Shown: positions 1 to 5,694 of the stretch, in pieces | Layout: every line of letters starts with the position of its first letter | How positions within the stretch are numbered: position 1 is the first letter of the stretch | Assembly (NCBI GenBank): GCA_017381835.1 | Contig: JAFOBK010000159.1 | Span: 1 to 7,809, forward strand | Direction of reading: 5' to 3' | From: Oscillospiraceae bacterium | GTDB lineage: Bacteria; Bacillota_A; Clostridia; Oscillospirales; Oscillospiraceae | Length of the DNA: 7,809 nucleotides | The notes under the pieces: generated by a model | Database searches by the model: none | The model's input: only the letters and a program-made list of their open reading frames with translations | What the model was told of the DNA's origin: nothing | Made by a program: the position numbers and the translations under genes

Positions 1-626
1 ACACAGACGCCGCACTTGGTGCATTTGCTTTCATCTACAACTGCCTTGCCGTCCACAACGCTGACCGCCTTGGACGGGCAGTTTGCAGCCACTGCGCACT
101 TCTTGCAGCCGCCGCAGATCTCAGGATCGAAGGAAAACTTTCTGCAGCCTTCCACGCCTACATCGTTGAGGCTGGGCTTCATGCAACTGTTAGGGCAGCC
201 GCCCACACCGATCTTAAACTTGTGGGGAAGTTTCACATTGCCCATGCCCACATAGAATTTATCGTGAATGGCCTGGGCCAAACCCTGGGTGTCAATGTTG
301 CCGTAAATACAGGTAGTGCCTTTGCAGGCTGTAACGGGACGGATCTTTGCGCCGGTACCACCGAAGCTAAGGCCGTGCGCCTCCACAAATTGCTCTGCAG
401 CGGGGATTTTTTCAAAGGGGATTCCCTGGATCTCCGCGGAAAGGCGGGATGTAAAAATCACCATTCCATTGCCGAAGGTTTCTGCGCATTCGGCAATGGT
501 ACGCAGTGCATCCGGTGTCAGCTGCCCGCCTACAGTTACAATTCTGCCGGAAAAGCATTCCGTACCCCGGTTCTGCAGAAAACCTCTGCCCTTTACACTT
601 GTAATTTGCTCTTTCGTAAGACCCAT
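1..626 (-). CDS. Nitrite/sulfite reductase-like 4Fe-4S protein (3' end outside window)
   Basis: This gene is read leftwards from an ATG at 626-624 and runs off the window after 208 complete codons. The start is supported by an AGGAAG Shine-Dalgarno at 635-640, 8 nt away. Residues about 20-95 resemble the ferredoxin-like half-domain of nitrite/sulfite reductases. They are followed by the siroheme/4Fe-4S signature: ACKGTTC (Cys101, Cys106), then LPHKFKIGVGGCPNSC (Cys144, Cys148). A ferredoxin-type domain begins at Cys171-x2-Cys174-x2-Cys177-x5-Cys183-Pro, and a second cluster starts at Cys202-x2-Cys205-x2-Cys208 at the window edge. The family is cytoplasmic and would use a siroheme-coupled cluster for electron transfer or reduction of a small oxyanion. 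This short clostridial branch has no firmly assigned substrate, so I do not name it asrC or dsr. The first cysteine pair has a four-residue gap where classical sulfite reductases have five. It diverges from the importer operon. Confidence 0.85.
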   Translation of the reverse strand, partial: MGLTKEQITSVKGRGFLQNRGTECFSGRIVTVGGQLTPDALRTIAECAETFGNGMVIFTSRLSAEIQGIPFEKIPAAEQFVEAHGLSFGGTGAKIRPVTACKGTTCIYGNIDTQGLAQAIHDKFYVGMGNVKLPHKFKIGVGGCPNSCMKPSLNDVGVEGCRKFSFDPEICGGCKKCAVAANCPSKAVSVVDGKAVVDESKCTKCGVC

Positions 627-642
627 ATAAAACGCTTCCTTT

Positions 643-659
643 CTTCCTGGAGCAGGAAG
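643..659 (-). promoter_or_regulatory. Leader hairpin next to the Shine-Dalgarno of the Fe-S gene
   Basis: In the minus-strand leader, CTTCCTG and CAGGAAG form a perfect 7-bp stem with a 3-nt loop, 17 nt before the start codon. The true Shine-Dalgarno, AGGAAG at 635-640, follows directly. It repeats the right arm, so the left arm CTTCCT could pair with either. The pairing is seen in the sequence. A regulatory role, such as exposing or hiding the ribosome site, is inference. Confidence 0.4.
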
Positions 660-669
660 TCTGCTCTAA

Positions 670-698
670 TTGACAGACTCCTGCAAATACAGTACAAT
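670..698 (+). promoter_or_regulatory. Promoter of the ABC importer operon
   Basis: A perfect -35 TTGACA (670-675), a 17-bp spacer and -10 TACAAT (693-698) match a sigma-A promoter. Transcription would start near 705, giving a leader of about 63 nt before the binding-protein gene. That leader is too short for a cobalamin riboswitch. Confidence 0.75.
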
Positions 699-708
699 CG
701 TTACCATA

Positions 709-737
709 ATCATATCAATGTCTGATAATGTTGTCAA
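709..737 (-). promoter_or_regulatory. Promoter of the nitrite/sulfite reductase-like gene
   Basis: Read on the minus strand, -35 TTGACA occupies 737-732 and -10 TATGAT occupies 714-709, with a 17-bp spacer. The predicted start lies near 702, leaving a leader of about 76 nt. The two start points are only a few bases apart, so each transcript runs across the other promoter and the two are unlikely to be occupied together. Confidence 0.7.
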
Positions 738-743
738 CAATAT
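725..743. promoter_or_regulatory. 19-bp palindrome, candidate operator
   Basis: ATAATGTTGTCAACAATAT is an inverted repeat around T734, with 8 of 9 base pairs matching. It covers the whole -35 box of the minus-strand promoter and lies about 20-38 bp downstream of the plus-strand start. A bound repressor could therefore block the first and obstruct the second. Its length equals that of Fur and DtxR boxes, but the sequence is not a good match to either consensus, so the regulator is unknown. Part of the symmetry comes from the TTGACA hexamer itself. Confidence 0.45.
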
Positions 744-767
744 GGAAGGATTTGTTCCGGAAGCCCT

Positions 768-1724
768 ATGAAAAAGAAAACCACTCGTTTAATCATGATT
801 CTGCTGCTTTTCGCGTTTGTTCCCATAATGATATCTTGCGGAAGCAATCCCACTGCTGCGGGGGAAAATGTCGTTACTTTCACAGATGCTTTGGGCAGAG
901 AGGTGAGCATAGAGAAAGAACCTGGCCGGGTGGCTGCGCTGATCGGCAGTTTTGCGGATATGTGGGTGCTTTCCGGCGGTGATCTGTGTGCTGCGCCGGA
1001 AGAAGCATGGGCAGATTATCTGCTGGAGCTTCCGGATGCCGTGAATATCGGCGGCGCCCATTCCCCAAATATGGAATTGCTGCTGTCGGCAGATCCTGAT
1101 CTGGTGATTGCCAGCGCATCGACTGCATCCAATGTGGAAATGATGGATGTATTGGAAGCTGCGGATATTCCGGTGGTATACTTTGATGTGGACAATTTTG
1201 AAGATTATCTGAAAATGCTGGATATTTGTACCGACATCACCGGCAGAAAAGATCTCTATGAGAAAAACGGTCTGCAGATTCAGGTGGAAATTGAGGCCGT
1301 CAAGTCTGCGTTTGCAAGCAGCGGTCTCTCTGAGCAGGAGCGCAAAATCCTGCTGCTCCGGGCTCACTCCGGTGCGGTGAAGGCAAAGGGCAGCGACGGT
1401 ACGATTCTGGGTGAAATGCTTTGTGACCTGGGCTGCATCAACATCGCCGACAGTGATAGCGCTATGTTGGAAAATCTCAGTGTGGAAAGTGTGATCCGTC
1501 AGAATCCTTACCGGATCTTTGTTGTGACTATGGGCGATAACAGCGAAAAAGCCATCCGAAATTTACATCAAATGCTGGAATCCAACCCGGCATGGGGCAC
1601 TCTGGAGGCCGTTGCAAAAGACCGCATACATATCATGGATCGTAACCTTTTTAACAGCAAACCAAATGCAAGATGGGCGGAATCCTATGAGAAACTTAGC
1701 AGTATTTTTTTTGAAAACGAATAA
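768..1724 (+). CDS. ABC importer substrate-binding lipoprotein (iron-complex/siderophore/B12 type)
   Basis: A 318-residue extracytoplasmic binding protein of the helical-backbone (TroA/BtuF/FhuD-like) class, the usual size for the family. The N-terminus is a lipoprotein signal: Lys2-4, a hydrophobic stretch at 8-22 and a lipobox ending MISC with Cys24, which would be lipidated and hold the protein on the outer face of the membrane. The family start motif FTDALGREVSIEKEPGRVAAL lies at about 38-58. The closing motif NPAWGTLEAVAKDRIHIMD is at 273-291. Both are typical of proteins that bind ferric siderophores, haem or corrinoids. GGAAG at 759-763 is the likely ribosome site, only 4 nt from the ATG; a stronger AAGGA at 746-750 is too distant. 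The 3' end overlaps the permease start by 38 bp, showing one operon. The ligand cannot be told from sequence, and the neighbouring Fe-S gene only hints at iron. Confidence 0.9.
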   Translation: MKKKTTRLIMILLLFAFVPIMISCGSNPTAAGENVVTFTDALGREVSIEKEPGRVAALIGSFADMWVLSGGDLCAAPEEAWADYLLELPDAVNIGGAHSPNMELLLSADPDLVIASASTASNVEMMDVLEAADIPVVYFDVDNFEDYLKMLDICTDITGRKDLYEKNGLQIQVEIEAVKSAFASSGLSEQERKILLLRAHSGAVKAKGSDGTILGEMLCDLGCINIADSDSAMLENLSVESVIRQNPYRIFVVTMGDNSEKAIRNLHQMLESNPAWGTLEAVAKDRIHIMDRNLFNSKPNARWAESYEKLSSIFFENE

Positions 1725-2709
1725 AACAAGATGGTTGTATGTCGCGGGTGTTTTCTTTCTGGTCTTGGCTGCTGTCTTGAGTATTATGCTGGGCAGTACA
1801 GTCCTTTCCTGGGCGGAGATGGCAGCAGCCTTTCGGGATGGATGCAATGCCACCGCGGGAACCCGTATTTTTGCTTATGTCAGATTGCCCAGAACCCTGG
1901 CATCACTGGCTTGCGGCGCGGCACTTGCTGTTTCGGGCGCTGTGATCCAGGGCGTGTTGGCTAATCGGCTGGCTTCTCCCAGTATCATTGGTGTCAATGC
2001 CGGCGCTGGTCTGGCAATTACTGTTTGTACGGCTTTGGGAGTTGTAGGCGGATGGCAGATGTCGTTATGGGCTTTTGCGGGCGCATTCGGTGCGGTGCTG
2101 CTGGTCAGCCTGGGAGCGAAGCGATGGGGCGCATCCCGCAGTACGGTGATCCTGATGGGTGTTGCGATGAATGCGCTGCTGGGTGCTGTCAGTGATACGG
2201 TTACGGCACTTCTGCCGGATGTCAGCGTCATGAGCAACCATTTTAAAATCGGTGAGTTTGCCGCCCTGGGCTATGGGCAGCTCCTGCCGGCGGTAACGAT
2301 CATCGTACTCACCGTTCTGGTCCTATGCACCATGCATAATCAAATGGATGTGCTGACGCTGGGGGAGGAAACTGCCCGGGGTTTGGGCATGAATGCCCCC
2401 TTGATGCGTGTAGTTTTTCTCCTTTTGGCAGCGCTCCTGGCCGGATGTGCGGTTAGCCTGGCCGGATTATTGTCCTTTGTGGGTTTGCTGGTTCCCCATG
2501 CTGTTCGCCGTATGGCCGGAAATAAGGCATCGGATCTTATGGGGTTGTGCGGGCTTTACGGAGCAGGTTTTGTCTGCCTTTGCGACACTGCGGCAAGAAC
2601 CCTGTTTGCACCCTATGAAATCCCCGTGGGTATTATCATGGCCTATTTGGGTGCACCTTTCTTTGTGTTTATTTTGCTGAAAGGGAAGGGAGGCCGCCCC
2701 AATGATTGA
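1687..2709 (+). CDS. FecCD/BtuC-family ABC importer permease
   Basis: Membrane subunit of the importer and probably a homodimer forming the translocation path. I place the start at the ATG at 1687, giving 340 residues, because that matches the family length and puts the first helix (WLYVAGVFFLVLAAVLSIML) near the N-terminus. GGGCGG lies 6-7 nt upstream. An in-frame ATG at 1612 would add 25 residues lying inside the binding-protein gene. Family signatures are plain: RLPRTLASLACGAALAVSGA followed by IQGVLANRLASPSIIGVNAGAG, then EETARGLGM (cytoplasmic coupling region), FVGLLVPHAVRRMAGNK, and EIPVGIIMAYLGAPFFVFIL near the C-terminus. The chain is strongly hydrophobic throughout, in line with the roughly ten helices known for BtuC/FhuB-type subunits. 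It overlaps its upstream neighbour by 38 bp and the ATPase gene by 8 bp, which suggests translational coupling. Substrate class is as for the binding protein. Confidence 0.9.
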   Translation: MRNLAVFFLKTNKTRWLYVAGVFFLVLAAVLSIMLGSTVLSWAEMAAAFRDGCNATAGTRIFAYVRLPRTLASLACGAALAVSGAVIQGVLANRLASPSIIGVNAGAGLAITVCTALGVVGGWQMSLWAFAGAFGAVLLVSLGAKRWGASRSTVILMGVAMNALLGAVSDTVTALLPDVSVMSNHFKIGEFAALGYGQLLPAVTIIVLTVLVLCTMHNQMDVLTLGEETARGLGMNAPLMRVVFLLLAALLAGCAVSLAGLLSFVGLLVPHAVRRMAGNKASDLMGLCGLYGAGFVCLCDTAARTLFAPYEIPVGIIMAYLGAPFFVFILLKGKGGRPND

Positions 2710-3469
2710 ACTGAAATCTGTCACTGCAGGCTACGGCAGCCATACCGTTTTGAAAGATATCAGTGCCTTCTTTGAAAAAGGACAGCTGACCGGCATCATC
2801 GGTGTAAACGGCTGCGGTAAAAGCACCTTGCTGAAGGCAATGCTGAATTTACTGCCGCTGACCGGCGGCGAGGTGACCATTGACGGTATCGGGACTCCCA
2901 ATTTAAACCGGCGGGAAATTGCCCGAAAAGTTGCCTATCTTGCCCAGGAGAAAAACACACCGGATATGACAGTGGAGCAGATGGTGCTTCACGGAAGATT
3001 CCCTTACCTGGCATATCCCAGGCGCTATACCGGGCAGGACAGGCAGATTGTGCAAGCGGCCATGACGCAAATGGGAATCGAATCCTTTGCCGCGAAACCC
3101 CTATCTACTTTGTCCGGCGGCATGCGGCAGAAGGCGTATCTTGCAATGGCATTGGCGCAGAGTACCGATTACATTCTTTTGGATGAACCGACTACCTTCC
3201 TGGATATTGCCCACCAGTTTTCCCTGATGAACACGCTACGGGAACTGGCTGACAGCGGTAAGGGCATCATTGCGGTGATGCATGATCTGCCTATGGCATT
3301 TGCTTTTTTCGATCGAATTCTCCTCCTGCACGATGGCCGGGTTGTGTGCTATGATAAGCCTGCGAATCTTTGCGGGATGGGCGTGATAGAAGATACATTT
3401 GGTGTTTCTGTTGTGCCCTCGGCGGAAGACCGGGGCTATCACTATCGGTATCCCTTCATAGAGAAATAG
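2702..3469 (+). CDS. ABC importer ATP-binding protein (FecE/FhuC/BtuD type)
   Basis: A complete 255-residue ATPase that powers the importer from the cytoplasmic side. All motifs are present: Walker A GVNGCGKST (34-42), Q-loop Gln82 in YLAQEKNTPDMTVEQMV, signature LSGGMRQKA (137-145), Walker B YILLDEPT with catalytic Glu162, D-loop FLDIAHQ (166-172) and switch His194 in VMHD. The HGRFPY(L) segment after the Q-loop (97-103) is characteristic of the iron-siderophore/B12 subgroup. Met141 replaces the commoner Gln of the signature, an accepted variant in this group. GGGAGG at 2688-2693 sits 8 nt before the ATG inside the end of the permease gene. It is the last gene of the operon, and a strong hairpin follows the stop. 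The C-terminal tail after residue 230 is short and shows no extra domain. Confidence 0.95.
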   Translation: MIELKSVTAGYGSHTVLKDISAFFEKGQLTGIIGVNGCGKSTLLKAMLNLLPLTGGEVTIDGIGTPNLNRREIARKVAYLAQEKNTPDMTVEQMVLHGRFPYLAYPRRYTGQDRQIVQAAMTQMGIESFAAKPLSTLSGGMRQKAYLAMALAQSTDYILLDEPTTFLDIAHQFSLMNTLRELADSGKGIIAVMHDLPMAFAFFDRILLLHDGRVVCYDKPANLCGMGVIEDTFGVSVVPSAEDRGYHYRYPFIEK

Positions 3470-3490
3470 CGCCAACCTATTCCAGGGAAA

Positions 3491-3549
3491 AACTGCGGTA
3501 GAATAAAATCCCCGAGCCTTTATAGGCTCGGGGGTTCTATTCTGCAGTT
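3491..3549. terminator. Bidirectional terminator between convergent operons
   Basis: The core stem CCCCGAGCC (3510-3518) pairs with GGCTCGGGG (3525-3533) around a 6-nt loop. It is extended by AGAATA/TATTCT and AACTGC/GCAGTT outer arms, separated by small internal loops. Read on the minus strand, the hairpin is followed by GCAGTTTTTCCC. On the plus strand a CTTTTT run comes slightly later (3555 region). It sits between the stop of the importer ATPase and the stop of the minus-strand cysteine-rich gene, so it probably serves both. Confidence 0.8.
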
Positions 3550-3559
3550 AAGAATCTTT

Positions 3560-4558
3560 TTATGTGAAAAAACGAAACTTGGCGGCACCGGTATCGTGAT
3601 CGTAGGAGAGCATCTCAAAACCCAGACCGCTTTCGTCAGCAAGAGCCTGATACACATAGCGGCAAGTACCTTCAAAGCTCTCATGGGGGATGATATCCCT
3701 GGACTTTAGATGCTTGACTGCAGGACAGTAGTGAATGGTCACAACCAAAGTATCGGCGCTTTCCTCAATTTGCAGTGCATCGGGCGCTTTTTCGGTGTCA
3801 TAGAGCCATTTTAAGTATTCGGTAATGGCGGGAAGACCGGCTTCTTTGATTTTTGCAAGGAGTGGCTTGTGAAAGGCTAAAGTGAATTTGGTCAGATATT
3901 CCCGCAGACCTTGCTCACCATAATGCTCTGCAATATATTCAACGCCTCTTGCCAAACTGTTGTGAAAATCCGGATGCAGATAGGAATAGGCTTCGGAGGT
4001 GGTGTGCAGTGTCATGGTGCCGGGCCGGTTCATGGGACACTTACTGGGGTCTTCAGCGAATTTGCAGCCTTCCATTTCGCAGGTATACATCCGATCCATA
4101 AATTCCTGGGGGTCACCTTTGAATTTCTCGGGGTCATAGATGATGGAGCGGCAGGTGGCATTTTCATTTCCCCGGTAGTCCATGCAATGCTTTACACCGT
4201 ATTTGCCCAGCACGATTTCATAGCTGTCGCAATGTTTGCAGTATTCGTCAAAGGGTTCCATATAACCCAGTTTCTGAAAACGGCCTTTGGAAGGGCAGTG
4301 ATGCATACAGCCCAGCCACCAGCCCTCCTCCTCGTTATAGAGCATGGTATTGTCGCAGGCCTCTTCGGTGAATACCACATACCAGTTCTCCCAGCAGGTC
4401 CGGAGCTTGCCAAACTTGGGAATCAGATGGTTCAGGGGGTGATTTTCCGGCTTGAACAGATCTTTCCAAAATTTGTATACCGCTTCCCGTCCGCTGGTCT
4501 CGTCGATATATTTGAAAAGCTCACTGTAAGCGGGGATAAATTCTGTGCAGGAAATCAT
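3560..4558 (-). CDS. Cysteine-rich protein of unknown function, second copy of tandem pair
   Basis: A 332-residue soluble protein with no signal peptide or membrane helix; I cannot assign a function. It has 14 cysteines: 4, 55, 68, 84, 88, 107, 110, 125, 136, 160, 165, 174, 278 and 299. Notable clusters are GCMHHCPSKGRF (Cys84-x3-Cys88 with His86-87), YCKHCD (Cys107-x2-Cys110), CEMEGCKF (Cys160-x4-Cys165) and KCP (Cys174). This spacing suggests metal or Fe-S binding, but that is inference. The C-terminal third (HYCPAVKH... GFEMLSYDHDTGAAKFRFF) faintly recalls the fold ends of L-2-amino-thiazoline-4-carboxylate hydrolase-like proteins; I hold that at low confidence. It lies 11 bp behind its paralogue, with AGGAGGT placed 5 nt before the ATG, so the two are co-transcribed. 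Compared with the first copy it gains Cys125, Cys278 and Cys299 and lacks Cys133 and Cys294. Confidence 0.85.
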   Translation of the reverse strand: MISCTEFIPAYSELFKYIDETSGREAVYKFWKDLFKPENHPLNHLIPKFGKLRTCWENWYVVFTEEACDNTMLYNEEEGWWLGCMHHCPSKGRFQKLGYMEPFDEYCKHCDSYEIVLGKYGVKHCMDYRGNENATCRSIIYDPEKFKGDPQEFMDRMYTCEMEGCKFAEDPSKCPMNRPGTMTLHTTSEAYSYLHPDFHNSLARGVEYIAEHYGEQGLREYLTKFTLAFHKPLLAKIKEAGLPAITEYLKWLYDTEKAPDALQIEESADTLVVTIHYCPAVKHLKSRDIIPHESFEGTCRYVYQALADESGLGFEMLSYDHDTGAAKFRFFT

Positions 4559-4569
4559 AGGCTACCTCC

Positions 4570-5568
4570 TTATTTGAAAAAGCGGAATTTGGCAGCGCCG
4601 GTTTCGTGGTCATAGGAAAGCATCTCAAAACCAATGCCGGACTCTTTGGCAATCACATCGTATACTGCGCTGGTACCCATCTCATAGCAGGGGTGAGGCG
4701 TGAAGTTTCTGAATTTGAAATGCTTCACAGCAGGGCTGTAGAGAACAGTTACGTCCAAAGCGTCCTCTGTAAGCTCCATTTGCAGTGCATCGGAGGCTTC
4801 TTCTTCCGTGTAGAGCCAGGTCAGGTAATCGGCGATGGCAGAAAGGCCGGTCTCCTTGATTTTGGCAAGCAGCGGCTTGTGGAAGGCCAGGGTGTACTGG
4901 GTCAGATATTCTCTAAGGCCTTCCTCACCATACTGCTCATAGCCGTACTGGAGGCAATGGGCCATGCTCACATGAAAATCCGGATGCAGATATTTATAGG
5001 CTTCAGAAGTGGTGTGAAGGGCCATGGTGCCGGGATGGTTTATGGGACATTTGCTGGGATCATCGCCGAATTTGCAGCCTTCCATTTCGCACTTGTACAT
5101 GGTATCCAGGATTTCCTGGGGATCGCCTTTGAACTTGTCCGGGTCAAACATGACCTCTCTGCACTTGGCGCATTCGTTGCCGCGGTAGTCCATCACATGG
5201 CCGACACCCTGCTTTTTAAATACGATGTCATAGCCGTCGCAATGCTTGCAGTATTCCTCGAAAGGCTCCATATAGCCCAGCTTCTGGAACCGGCCTTTGG
5301 AGGGGCAGTGGTGCATACAGCCGATCATCCAGCCCTCTTCTTCGTTGTAGAGCATGGTATTGTCGCAGGCTTCTTCGGTGTAGACCACATACCAATTTTC
5401 CCAGCAGCCACGGAGCTTGCCGTATTTGGTGATGAGACCATCCAGGGGAGAATTGCCCGGCTGGAACAGGGCATCCCAAAAATCATACACAGCCTGGCGA
5501 CCGCTCTTTTGGTCGATGTATTTGAAAAATTCACTGTAGGCAGGAATAAACTCGGTGCAGGAAATCAT
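4570..5568 (-). CDS. Cysteine-rich protein of unknown function, first copy of tandem pair
   Basis: A 332-residue paralogue of the gene that follows it, aligning end to end without visible gaps. By eye about four fifths of the first 100 residues are identical, and divergence is greater towards the C-terminus. Thirteen cysteines are present: 4, 55, 68, 84, 88, 107, 110, 133, 136, 160, 165, 174 and 294. The motif blocks GCWENWYVV, EEACDNTMLYNEEEGW, GCMHHCPSKGRFQKLGYMEP, YCKHCD, CEMEGCKF and GFEMLSYDH are shared by both copies. Here an ECAKC motif (133, 136) replaces the single Cys136 of the sister, and Ser278 replaces its Cys278. AAAGGAG lies about 9 nt upstream of the ATG. It is the first gene of a two-gene operon with its own promoter at 5616-5643. 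The function is unknown; a cytoplasmic metal- or cluster-binding protein or enzyme is the best reading, perhaps acting as a heterodimer with the second copy. Confidence 0.85.
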   Translation of the reverse strand: MISCTEFIPAYSEFFKYIDQKSGRQAVYDFWDALFQPGNSPLDGLITKYGKLRGCWENWYVVYTEEACDNTMLYNEEEGWMIGCMHHCPSKGRFQKLGYMEPFEEYCKHCDGYDIVFKKQGVGHVMDYRGNECAKCREVMFDPDKFKGDPQEILDTMYKCEMEGCKFGDDPSKCPINHPGTMALHTTSEAYKYLHPDFHVSMAHCLQYGYEQYGEEGLREYLTQYTLAFHKPLLAKIKETGLSAIADYLTWLYTEEEASDALQMELTEDALDVTVLYSPAVKHFKFRNFTPHPCYEMGTSAVYDVIAKESGIGFEMLSYDHETGAAKFRFFK

Positions 5569-5615
5569 GGTGCGGTTCTCCTTTCAATCGGGAAAATAAA
5601 ACAACTCATAAATTC

Positions 5616-5643
5616 ATTATATCAAATGGGTTCGGATTGGCAA
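5616..5643 (-). promoter_or_regulatory. Promoter of the cysteine-rich gene pair
   Basis: On the minus strand, -35 TTGCCA (5643-5638), a 16-bp spacer and a perfect -10 TATAAT (5621-5616) predict a start near 5609, about 40 nt before the first start codon. It lies just past the terminator of the MFS gene, so the pair is an independent transcription unit. Confidence 0.75.
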
Positions 5644-5652
5644 GAAATAAAG

Positions 5653-5686
5653 AAAAGCAGAACATCCAAAAGAACGTTCTGCTTTT
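5653..5686 (-). terminator. Terminator of the MFS transporter gene
   Basis: AAAAGCAGAAC (5653-5663) and GTTCTGCTTTT (5676-5686) form an 11-bp stem with a 12-nt loop, starting 8 bp after the MFS stop codon on the minus strand. The downstream tail CTTTATTTCTTG is U-rich. The stem's own A/T end also gives TTTTTG on the plus strand, but no plus-strand gene ends here. Confidence 0.75.
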
Positions 5687-5694
5687 TGTGTAAA

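Noticed and set aside
222..725. A 167-codon plus-strand open frame over the left-edge region
   Set aside because: It is antisense to the Fe-S protein, whose cysteine motifs, ribosome site and promoter are clear; the shadow frame runs through both promoters.
720..745. Classical Fur box
   Set aside because: TGATAATG matches the first half, but the second half does not follow ATTATC symmetry; the real palindrome is centred elsewhere and has a different sequence.
699..767. Possible cobalamin or other riboswitch ahead of the importer operon
   Set aside because: The predicted leader is only about 63 nt and lacks any conserved riboswitch core I can recognise; cobalamin riboswitches are far longer.
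789..1367. A 192-codon minus-strand open frame inside the binding-protein gene
   Set aside because: It is histidine- and cysteine-rich without family motifs, lies antisense to a clear lipoprotein, and has no ribosome site.
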